Shown here piece by piece: positions 36,059 through 45,212 of a stretch of 64,000 nucleotides of DNA. A program made the translations under genes and the position numbers. Within the stretch, counting starts at the first letter, position 1; the number at the start of each line of letters is the position of its first letter. Origin of the DNA: CAVQHY01 sp963712465 (GTDB taxonomy: Bacteria > Actinomycetota > Thermoleophilia > Gaiellales > Gaiellaceae); NCBI GenBank assembly GCA_963712465.1, contig CAVQHY010000010.1:124001-188000 (forward strand). Direction: 5' to 3'. Below the pieces are notes generated by a model that was given only the letters and a program-made list of their open reading frames with translations, was not told the origin of the DNA and searched no databases.

Positions 36059-37447
36059 CTTCGCGATCAGCGCGTCCAGCTCCGCGCGCACCTCGTCGTC
36101 GGGCAGATCGACGCCGTGCACGGGCTTCCCGAAGTCCTCGAGCAGGACGAGCCTCGGGCGGCCCGCATCGGCCTTCTTGTCGCGCTTCAGCGCCGCCCAG
36201 GCGGCGTCGCGGTCGGCGTGGACTCGCTGCGGGGCGAGCACGCGGACGACCTCCTCCAGGTACGACGGATCGAGCGCGTAGTGACGCTCGGACAGCCGCA
36301 GCGCCGCCGTGAGCCCGAGCGCGACCGCGCTCCCGTGGCTGAACGCGCCGTGGCCCGCCCCGGTCTCGAGCGCGTGAGCGAACGTGTGCCCGAGATTGAG
36401 GATCGCACGCCGACCCCGCTCCTCGGGATCCGAGACGACGACGGCGCACTTGAACGCGGCGCAGCTGCGGACCATCGCCTCGTCGTCGAGCGTCCACAGC
36501 TCGGTGCCCGCGAGGAGACCGGTCTTGACTATCTCGGCCATCCCGTCGCGACGCTGAGCCTCGGGCAGCGTGATGAGAAAACCCGAGTCGATCACGACTC
36601 GATCGGGCAGATGGAAGGCACCGACGAGGTTCTTTCCTCCAGCGAGGTCGATCGCCGTCTTCCCCCCGATCGCGGCATCGACCTGGCCCACGAGCGTCGT
36701 CGGCACGGCGTCCCAGGCGATCCCGCGCAGGTACGTCGCCGCGACGAACCCGGCTACGTCGGTCGTCGTGCCACCGCCGAGAGCGACGAGACGTCCACCC
36801 CGGTCGAGCGTCAGCTCCTCCCACAGACGCGCGACGACGGCGACGTCCTTGGCCGCCTCGCCGGCCGGCACAGTGTGCACCGAGGCAAAGCCGGCGGCGC
36901 TCTCCGGGTAGAGAGCGAGCACGCGCTCGTCGGCGACAAGCGCATCGCCGACTCTGGGTGGCCGCCCCGCTTCGACACGCAGGCACGCCAGAAGCACGGT
37001 CTGCGCGTCGTCGCCGACCGCGTCCGCCGCATCGGCGTATACAGGGCTTCGCTCGGCGTAGAGCCGACGGAATGACTCCTCATCCGTTGCAAGAGGCCTG
37101 GCGGAGTGGCGGACGCGCTCCCAGGCGGTATCCGCGTCGACCTCGACGAGAACGGTGAAAGCGCTTCGTTCCAACGCTCGCCGGGAGCGCTCGGAGAGCA
37201 CCGCGCCGCCGCCGAGCGCAAGCACGATCGGCTCCGCACGGCAGAGCAGCTCTGCGACCAGATCCTCCTCGAGCCGTCGGAACTCCTCTTCCCCTCGCTC
37301 CTCGAAGAGTCGGGCGATCAGTCCGTGGCGGCGCTCGATCTCCTCGTCGGTGTCGAGGTACGGCCGCTCGAGCAGTGCCGCGACGTCGCGTCCGACGGTC
37401 GTCTTGCCCGCGCCCATGAAGCCGGCGAGCGCGAGGTGGCGGCCTAT
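36056..37447 (-). CDS. aroKB: Fused shikimate kinase and 3-dehydroquinate synthase
   Basis: 463 residues. Residues 1-160 are shikimate kinase: P-loop GFMGAGKTTVGRD, shikimate-binding LDTDEEIERR, FRRLEED, ALGGGAVL and the lid RPLATDE. Residues 165-463 are 3-dehydroquinate synthase: GGGTTTDVAGFVAATYLRGI, PTTLVGQVDAAIGGKTAIDL, KNLVGAFHLP and a metal His in NLGHTFAHALE; its N-terminal subdomain is short. The start is uncertain: only ATA 37447, overlapping the aroC stop as ATAG, falls before the first strand of the P-loop domain; ATG inside GFMG is too late. It lies between aroC and aroQ. Confidence 0.93.
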   Translation of the reverse strand: MGRHLALAGFMGAGKTTVGRDVAALLERPYLDTDEEIERRHGLIARLFEERGEEEFRRLEEDLVAELLCRAEPIVLALGGGAVLSERSRRALERSAFTVLVEVDADTAWERVRHSARPLATDEESFRRLYAERSPVYADAADAVGDDAQTVLLACLRVEAGRPPRVGDALVADERVLALYPESAAGFASVHTVPAGEAAKDVAVVARLWEELTLDRGGRLVALGGGTTTDVAGFVAATYLRGIAWDAVPTTLVGQVDAAIGGKTAIDLAGGKNLVGAFHLPDRVVIDSGFLITLPEAQRRDGMAEIVKTGLLAGTELWTLDDEAMVRSCAAFKCAVVVSDPEERGRRAILNLGHTFAHALETGAGHGAFSHGSAVALGLTAALRLSERHYALDPSYLEEVVRVLAPQRVHADRDAAWAALKRDKKADAGRPRLVLLEDFGKPVHGVDLPDDEVRAELDALIAK

Positions 37448-38550
37448 CGCGGTCCTGGGCTCCAGAGGATCCGCTCCACGTAGGCGCGGTGGGCGCCGAC
37501 GAAGTCCTCGATCGCATCGCCGCCGAACTTCTCGCGCGCCGCCCCGGCGAGCTCGAACGCGACGCATGCCTCGGCGACGACGGCGAGCGCCTCGACGGCC
37601 GAGACGTCCGAGCGCTCGACGAGCGCCGTCGCCGGCTCGCCCGACTGGAGGTCGGCCGAGCGAAGCGGGCGCATCAGCGTCGGCAGTGGCTTCATCGCGC
37701 AGCGGACGACGACGTCCTCACCGTTGGTCATCCCCGCCTCGAGCCCACCGGCGCGGTTCGTCTCGCGCCGGTAGCCGGCCTCGTCCCGGAAGATCTCGTC
37801 GTGGGCCTCCGAGCCGCGCAGGTCCGCGAGCGCCAGCCCGTCGCCCACCTCGACCGCCTTCACCGCCTGCGTGCCCATGAGCGTCCAGGCAATCCGAGCG
37901 TCGAGCCGCTCCTCCTTCGTAGAATAGGAACCGACCCCGGGTGGGAGCCCGCGCGCGCGCACCTCGACGGCCCCGCCCAGCGTGTCGCGGTCGGCGCGTG
38001 CAGCGTCGATCGCCTCGCGGATCGGCTCCTCGCCCCGTTCGCCGCCGACCGAGACGACCTCGCTCGTGACCTCGACGCCGATCGTCCCGAGCAGCGCCTT
38101 CGCGACGCCGCCCGCAGCCACGATCACCGCGGTGTGCCGGGCGCTCGCGCGCTCCAGCGCGTTGCGGACGTCGTCGTGGCCGTACTTCATCACCCCGGCC
38201 AGGTCGGCATGACCCGGCCGCGGCAGCGTCACCGCCTCCCTGCCCTTCCCCTCCGGATCGCCCTCGGGCGCCCATGGGCTCATTCCCCACGTCCAGTTTC
38301 GGTGGTCGCGGTTGGGCACGACGAGCGCGAGCGGCGTCCCGAGCGTCCGCCCGTGTCTGAGCCCTGCGAGCACCTCGAGCTGATCGGTCTCGATCTGCTG
38401 ACGGGGACTGCGCCCGTAGCCCTGCTGGCGGCGCCACAGGTCGTGCTGGATCACGTCCCGGTCGAGCTCCAGCCCCGCAGGCAGGCCGGTCACGATCGCG
38501 ACGAGCGCGGGCCCGTGCGACTCGCCGGCCGTGGTCAGCGTCAGCCTCAC
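37444..38550 (-). CDS. aroC: Chorismate synthase
   Basis: 368 residues. Last common step to chorismate, needing reduced FMN. Signatures: LTTAGESHGPALVAIVTGLP at the start, RRQQGYGRSPRQQIETD, RPGHADLAGVMKYGHDDVRN and ETNRAGGLEAGMTNGEDVVV. GTG 38550 has TAGGCT 7 bases upstream and faces the divergent beta-helix gene. It is the first of aroC-aroKB-aroQ-pepQ-efp-accB fusion-accC-nusB. Confidence 0.96.
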   Translation of the reverse strand: MRLTLTTAGESHGPALVAIVTGLPAGLELDRDVIQHDLWRRQQGYGRSPRQQIETDQLEVLAGLRHGRTLGTPLALVVPNRDHRNWTWGMSPWAPEGDPEGKGREAVTLPRPGHADLAGVMKYGHDDVRNALERASARHTAVIVAAGGVAKALLGTIGVEVTSEVVSVGGERGEEPIREAIDAARADRDTLGGAVEVRARGLPPGVGSYSTKEERLDARIAWTLMGTQAVKAVEVGDGLALADLRGSEAHDEIFRDEAGYRRETNRAGGLEAGMTNGEDVVVRCAMKPLPTLMRPLRSADLQSGEPATALVERSDVSAVEALAVVAEACVAFELAGAAREKFGGDAIEDFVGAHRAYVERILWSPGPR

Positions 38551-38557
38551 GCGCCGA

Positions 38558-38563
38558 AGCCTA
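38558..38563 (-). promoter_or_regulatory. -10 hexamer TAGGCT of the aroC operon
   Basis: TAGGCT ends 7 bases before GTG 38550, at the head of the long aro-efp-acc unit. TATTCG on the other strand (38562-38567) could serve the divergent beta-helix gene, 15 bases before its ATG. Confidence 0.4.
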
Positions 38564-38582
38564 TTCGGCCCCGCCGGGACCG

Positions 38583-39815
38583 ATGCGCACAATGAGGAGC
38601 GTGAGGATCGCCGGACTGCTTGCCGCTGTGCTCGGGCTCGTGCTGCCCGGGACCGCGACTGCCGCCCAGGCAACGCTGATCCCGTCCTCGGCCTGCCCGC
38701 GCCTCCCGGTCGCGTCCGGGCCGACCGTACGCGTCACCCCGGGCCAGGCAGGGCGGCTGCCCGCGATCGTGGCCGGGGCTGAGCCGGGGACGACGATCCT
38801 CCTTGCGGACGGCGTCTACGCAGTCGACGAGACGATCCGGATCCGCGCCGAGGACGTGGCCTTGCGCTCGGCGTCGGGCAAGCCGAGCGCGGTCGTGCTG
38901 GACGGCGGCTACCGCGTCGGCGACCTCGTCGCCGTCGACGCGGGCGGCGCCACGATCGCCGAGTTGACGCTCCGGCGCTCGGGCTGGCACCTCGTCCACG
39001 CCGTCCCGCCCGAGGGCGCCGACGCGCTCTCCGGGCTCTCGCTCTACCGGCTCGCGCTCGTCGACGCCTCGCAGCAGTTCGTCAAGATCAACCCGAACGG
39101 CGGGCCCGGATCGGTCGACCGCGGCCGGCTCGAGTGCTCGACCCTCCGCCTGACCGTGGCGGGCCGACCGCGTGTCTCGACCGTGCTCCCGTGCTACACG
39201 GGCGGCATCGACGCCCACGCCGCTCGCGGCTGGGCCGTGCGGCTGAACCGCTTCTCGGGGATCTACTGCAAGGAGGGCCTCGCAGAGCACGCGGTTCACT
39301 TCTGGGTCGGCTCGCGCGATACGCTCGTCGAGCGGAACGTGATCGTGAACTGCGCGCGGGGCATCGGCTTCGGCCTGGGCGATCGAGGTCACACGGGCGG
39401 CATGATCCGCAACAACGTCGTCGTCGCCGACGGCGCCTCGATGGACACCGGCATCGGCCTGGAGAACGCCGACGGCGCCCGCGTCTACCACAACACGGTG
39501 TGGGTGAGCGCCCGCGTGAAGGGCCACTTCAGCGGCATCGACGTCCGCTTCCCGGGCACGAGCGCTGACGTTCGCAACAACCTGACGACCCGGATCACGG
39601 TCCGCGACAGCGCCCGCGCGAGGGTCGGCGCGAACCTCGAGGGCGCCCCGGGAACGCTGTTCGTAGCGCCCGGACGGCTCGACTTCCACTTGCGGCCGTC
39701 GGCCCGGGCGGCAATCGACCGCGGCGAGCCGCTCGCCGAGGCCGGCCTCGACCTCGACGGACAGCCGCACACGCGGGGCCGGCCCGATCTCGGCGCCGAT
39801 GAGCTGTCCCCCTAG
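38583..39815 (+). CDS. Secreted right-handed parallel beta-helix protein
   Basis: 410 residues. Signal peptide (RIAGLLAAVLGLVLPGTATAA) with cleavage near residue 28. The mature part has the repeating short-strand pattern of pectate-lyase-like beta-helices (residues 70-340: TTILLADGVYAVDETIRIRA, VERNVIVNCARGIGFG, IRNNVVVADG, VYHNTVWV), ending with a GADE-type tail (RPDLGADELSP) usual in such proteins. Such folds bind or cleave polysaccharide; no catalytic set is evident. The gene lies on the plus strand between aroC and aroE and overlaps the next gene by 17 bases. Confidence 0.8.
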   Translation: MRTMRSVRIAGLLAAVLGLVLPGTATAAQATLIPSSACPRLPVASGPTVRVTPGQAGRLPAIVAGAEPGTTILLADGVYAVDETIRIRAEDVALRSASGKPSAVVLDGGYRVGDLVAVDAGGATIAELTLRRSGWHLVHAVPPEGADALSGLSLYRLALVDASQQFVKINPNGGPGSVDRGRLECSTLRLTVAGRPRVSTVLPCYTGGIDAHAARGWAVRLNRFSGIYCKEGLAEHAVHFWVGSRDTLVERNVIVNCARGIGFGLGDRGHTGGMIRNNVVVADGASMDTGIGLENADGARVYHNTVWVSARVKGHFSGIDVRFPGTSADVRNNLTTRITVRDSARARVGANLEGAPGTLFVAPGRLDFHLRPSARAAIDRGEPLAEAGLDLDGQPHTRGRPDLGADELSP

Positions 39816-40851
39816 GAACATCTCGGCGAACGTGGCGAGCCGCCGCTACCTGCTCGTGAAGGGCCGAGGGGGCCTCGGAAACCGGGTGCTCGCCCTGCTG
39901 AGCGGGATTCTCTACGCTCGTCTTTCCGGACGAGTGCTCGTCGTTGACTGGAGCGACCCGATCTACTCCGACGACGGCACGAACGTCTTCCACGAGCTCT
40001 TCCGCTGCCGATCGTGCGACCCGGCTGAGAAGGTTCAGGACACCGACTCGGTGACGCCAAAGATCTGGCGGGGTCGATTGCAGCTGTCCGTCCGGGAGCT
40101 GAAGAATACGATGTCGTGGAGCGACGATGGGGTCGCGCTCCTCGACATCTCGTCGATCGACCTCGCCCGCATCGACTACCCGGAGGAGATCGCCGTGCTC
40201 TGGGGGTTCACGGCGAATGTCGGCGCGCTTCGGCCGTACTGTCGCGGCGAGCTCGCCCCGCTGCGACACGCATCGACGGCGGCCGTCCTGCGTGAGCTCC
40301 TGCGCACCGAGCTCGAGCCAACGCCCACGATTCGCGAGCGTGTCGATCGGTACCGCCGCGAGCACTTCGCTCACCCGACAACAGGCGTCCACGTCCGCTA
40401 CACCGATCGGAAGGTGCGCCTACCGCAGATCCTCCGGCGAGTCGACAGGATCCTCTCGGCCGACGCGAGAACACAGATCTTTCTCGCGACCGACAGCGCG
40501 AAGGTGCGTGACCTGTTCTTCGCCAGATACCCGCATGTCGTGACCGCCCCTCACGCGCACGCTCCCGAGAGCCGAGGGCTGCACGCACCGGCCGGCGGTG
40601 CGGGACGCTTCGACCTGGGCGCCGAGGCGCTCGTCGATCTCTACCTCCTCGCGGAATGCGACAGCTTCGTCGGCGACACGACGTCGTCGTTCACGAGGGT
40701 TGCGAGCCTCCTGTCGACCGCTTCTCCCTCCCGCCGGTTCGACCTGGCGCCGCCCCGGGTGGCGAGGCTTCGCAGTCGCGAGTCCGTCGTCGCATGGACG
40801 CGTGACGTTCGCCAGATCCTCCGGGCAGAGCTGGGAAGTCGGCGTCGCTAG
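39799..40851 (+). CDS. GT23-like (NodZ/FUT8-type) alpha-1,6-fucosyltransferase family protein
   Basis: 350 residues, or 339 from GTG 39832. The opening KGRGGLGNRVLALLSGILYA is typical of NodZ and O-fucosyltransferase-like enzymes. Later blocks match the family: GVHVRYTDRKVRLPQ (donor-binding His-x-Arg), IFLATDSAKVRD, and CDSFVGDTTSSFTRVASLL. Such enzymes move fucose from GDP-fucose to a glycan. No signal peptide, so it would act in the cytoplasm. It overlaps the beta-helix gene upstream and converges on aroE with a 4-base overlap. Actual sugar and acceptor unknown. Confidence 0.7.
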   Translation: MSCPPRNISANVASRRYLLVKGRGGLGNRVLALLSGILYARLSGRVLVVDWSDPIYSDDGTNVFHELFRCRSCDPAEKVQDTDSVTPKIWRGRLQLSVRELKNTMSWSDDGVALLDISSIDLARIDYPEEIAVLWGFTANVGALRPYCRGELAPLRHASTAAVLRELLRTELEPTPTIRERVDRYRREHFAHPTTGVHVRYTDRKVRLPQILRRVDRILSADARTQIFLATDSAKVRDLFFARYPHVVTAPHAHAPESRGLHAPAGGAGRFDLGAEALVDLYLLAECDSFVGDTTSSFTRVASLLSTASPSRRFDLAPPRVARLRSRESVVAWTRDVRQILRAELGSRRR

Positions 40852-41657
40852 GGCGACACCCGAACGGCAGCGCGCATGACGCCGACCGGCGCCTCCTCTC
40901 CGGTCCAGCGCTCGAACGACGCGGCGCCCTGGCGGACGAGCACCTCGAGCCCGTCGACGACGGTTCGACATCCTGCTTGGCGGGCTGCGGCGACGAGCGC
41001 CGTCTGACTCCGGTCCGGACGGTAGGCGAGATCGACGACGGCGAGCCCGGGGTGAGGCTCGACCATGAGCTCGTCCCTGGCGGGGATCGCGTTGACGAGC
41101 AGCGTCGTGTCTCCGAGCGCCGGGGGCCAGGCGTCGTCGGCGCGGATCTCCCGACCGGGGAACCGATCGCGCAGTCGCGACACGAGCGCGTGCGAGCGCT
41201 CCGCGGTACGCGACGAGATCGTCAGCGAGGCGACATCGGCGTCGGCGAGCGCGGTCGCGACGGCCTGCGCCGCCCCGCCGGCGCCGAGCACCAGCGCATC
41301 GGCGCCCTCACAGTCGACGGCCCCGGTGACGGCAAGCCCGTCCGTGCTCGACCCGAGCACGCGACCGTCCCGGACGACGAGCGTGTTCACCGACCCCGAT
41401 TTCTCCGCGACCGGGTCGATCTCGTCACAGCAGGCGAGCACAGCCGTCTTGTGGGGGATCGTCACGTTCGCCCCGGCGAAGCCCAGCGCGACGAGCCCGG
41501 CGATCGCCGCCTCCAGCCGCTCGCCCTCGACCGGGAGCGGGACGTAGGCCCAGTCGAGCCCGAGCGCCTCGAAGGCCGCGTTGTGCATGCGCGGAGACAG
41601 CGAGTGCGAGACCGGGTCGCCGACGATCCCGACGAGCCGGGTGGCGGCGGTCAGCAA
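40848..41657 (-). CDS. aroE: Shikimate dehydrogenase
   Basis: 269 residues. NADPH-dependent reduction of 3-dehydroshikimate. Shikimate site GDPVSHSLSPRMHNAAFEAL, catalytic Lys in GANVTIPHKTAVL, Asp in GSSTDGLAV, and nucleotide loop VLGAGGAAQAVATAL. TTG 41657 overlaps the mltG end by 7 bases. It is separated from aroC by the plus-strand island 38583-40851, whereas in many actinobacteria aroE and aroC are adjacent. Confidence 0.95.
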   Translation of the reverse strand: MLTAATRLVGIVGDPVSHSLSPRMHNAAFEALGLDWAYVPLPVEGERLEAAIAGLVALGFAGANVTIPHKTAVLACCDEIDPVAEKSGSVNTLVVRDGRVLGSSTDGLAVTGAVDCEGADALVLGAGGAAQAVATALADADVASLTISSRTAERSHALVSRLRDRFPGREIRADDAWPPALGDTTLLVNAIPARDELMVEPHPGLAVVDLAYRPDRSQTALVAAARQAGCRTVVDGLEVLVRQGAASFERWTGEEAPVGVMRAAVRVSP

Positions 41658-42571
41658 TCGAGCCCTTTCCGCGTGTAGTCGAGGAACTTCTGCTCGCTCT
41701 TCGTGAAGAAATGACTCTTGCAGTCGGGCTTGCGGACGAAGTAGAGGTAGTCGACGGCCGCCGGATGCGCGGCCGCCTGCATCGACGCCAGCCCGGGGTT
41801 CGAGATCGGCGTCGGCGGCAGTCCCTGGCGGTTGCGCGTGTTGTACGGGTTGTCGGAGTCGAGCTGGCTCTGGCGGATCGCCTCCGTCGGCGGGATGTCG
41901 AGCCCGTAGCGGATCGTCGCGTCGATCCCGAGCGGCATTCGCGCGCGCAGCCGGTTGTAGATCACCGCCGCGACGAGCGCACGCTCCTTCGGAACCTGCA
42001 CCTCCTCCTCGACCATCGAGGCGATGATCAGCACGTCGTAGGGCGTGAGGTTTTTCGACTCCGCATACGCGAGATCGACCTCGCCCCAGGCGTCGTCGAA
42101 GCTCTCGAGCTGCTGCTCGACGAGCTCCCTCGACGTCGTCTCCGAGTCGAAGTCGTAGGTGGCCGGAAACAGAAACCCCTCGAGGTTTCGCGCCTCCGGG
42201 GCCTCGAACCCCTTGGGGATCGGCGTCGCCTTCGTCCGGCTCGCGTTCAGGTAGCCCTTCTCGGACAGCGCCGGGGTGATTCCCCGCTCGTCGGCCGCGA
42301 TCTCGTTGACCTCGGTGACGCGGTCGGCCATCTGCCTCCGGGTGAAGCCTTCCGGGAACACGATCCGCAGCGTCGGCAGCGGCGGCGGGGGAGCAGCCTC
42401 GGTCGTCGTCTGCGCGTCCGGACCGCCGCGGGCCGCAACCGCCCACACGACGACCGCGAGGATCGCGGCGCCGAGTAGCAGCCCGGCGAGCGCGCCGACA
42501 TGGCGCCCACCCCCGCCTCGCCGGCGTGGCGGGGGCCGCCGCCCGCTCGGCTCCGTGGGCCGATCAGCCAC
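41651..42571 (-). CDS. mltG: Endolytic murein transglycosylase MltG
   Basis: 306 residues. Cuts nascent glycan strands at the membrane. N-terminal Arg/Pro-rich cytoplasmic stretch, one helix (VGALAGLLLGAAILAVVVWA), a LysM-like domain, then the YceG core: EGFLFPATYDFDSETTSREL, catalytic Glu in IIASMVEEEVQVPKERALVA and the block PPTPISNPGLASMQAAAHPA. GTG 42571 overlaps ruvX by 8 bases. Confidence 0.94.
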   Translation of the reverse strand: MADRPTEPSGRRPPPRRRGGGGRHVGALAGLLLGAAILAVVVWAVAARGGPDAQTTTEAAPPPPLPTLRIVFPEGFTRRQMADRVTEVNEIAADERGITPALSEKGYLNASRTKATPIPKGFEAPEARNLEGFLFPATYDFDSETTSRELVEQQLESFDDAWGEVDLAYAESKNLTPYDVLIIASMVEEEVQVPKERALVAAVIYNRLRARMPLGIDATIRYGLDIPPTEAIRQSQLDSDNPYNTRNRQGLPPTPISNPGLASMQAAAHPAAVDYLYFVRKPDCKSHFFTKSEQKFLDYTRKGLDC

Positions 42572-42953
42572 GCGCCAGCCACGTGAGGTAGCCGTCCAGC
42601 AGGTGGGCCGCCGCGACCGCGTCCTCGGGCGCATCCCCCCCGCTCGCCCGCGCGAGCTTGGTCGTGAAGCGCTCGTCGAAGCTCTCCACCGGAAGCTCGG
42701 TCGCTCGGCGAAGCACGTCGACGAATCGCTCCGTCTCGTGGGCCTGGGCGCCACGCTCCCCGCGAAGCGTCACCGGCATGCCGACCACGATCCGCTCGAC
42801 CTCCTCGGCCGTCGCGAGCGCGAGCACCCGGGCGATCCCGGCCTCCGTCGCCGCCTTCTCGACCACGTCGAGGGGGCGAGCGAGCGTGCCGGTGGGGTCG
42901 GAGACGGCGACGCCGGTGCGCGCGGCCCCGTAGTCGAGAGCCATGACCTTCAC
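42564..42953 (-). CDS. ruvX: Putative Holliday junction resolvase YqgF/RuvX
   Basis: 129 residues. RNase H-like fold: VMALDYGAARTGVAVSD with first Asp, IVVGMPVTLRGERG, FDERFTTKLA and a final DAVAAAHLLDGYL Asp. The family takes part in pre-16S rRNA 5' processing and possibly junction resolution. GTG 42953 has TAGACT nine bases upstream. First gene of ruvX-mltG-aroE. The usual neighbour alaS lies upstream, split off by the plus-strand calcium-binding gene. Confidence 0.93.
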   Translation of the reverse strand: MKVMALDYGAARTGVAVSDPTGTLARPLDVVEKAATEAGIARVLALATAEEVERIVVGMPVTLRGERGAQAHETERFVDVLRRATELPVESFDERFTTKLARASGGDAPEDAVAAAHLLDGYLTWLARG

Positions 42954-42962
42954 CGGCGAGCA

Positions 42963-42968
42963 AGTCTA
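42963..42968 (-). promoter_or_regulatory. -10 hexamer TAGACT of ruvX
   Basis: TAGACT ends 9 bases before GTG 42953. The remaining roughly 190 bases up to 43158 hold the divergent upstream region of the calcium-binding gene; no other motif stands out. Confidence 0.4.
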
Positions 42969-43146
42969 GTCATGGGCTCTGTCGTCCCCTCCCGGTCGCC
43001 ATTCCGGCTCCATCGGCCTGCTCGGACAGGCCCTCCGTGCCGGTTGGCAGGCGAAACGGCGCCGAGACCGTCGCGCCCGCCGGGGAAGGCGTTCGGGATA
43101 CCTACGGTCGAGAGGCCGCCGCGATCCCCGCGGCGCCACCTCGTCC

Positions 43147-43152
43147 AAGGAG
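43147..43152 (+). promoter_or_regulatory. Ribosome binding site AAGGAG of the calcium-binding gene
   Basis: AAGGAG lies 6 bases before ATG 43159. A canonical leader-borne site contrasts with the leaderless pattern of many backbone genes. Confidence 0.6.
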
Positions 43153-43158
43153 AAGCGT

Positions 43159-45150
<1,992 letters not shown>

Positions 45151-45172
45151 CTGCGAACGGCGGCTGTCGTAC

Positions 45173-45202
45173 GGGGAGCGTCGGCCTCGGCCGGCGCTCC
45201 CC
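45173..45202. terminator. Bidirectional hairpin between the calcium-binding gene and alaS
   Basis: GGGGAGCG (45173-45180) pairs with CGCTCCCC (45195-45202); an inner GGCC-TC-GGCC stem fits in the loop. The two genes converge on it. No U-tract. Confidence 0.6.
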
Positions 45203-45212
45203 CAGCGCCCGT

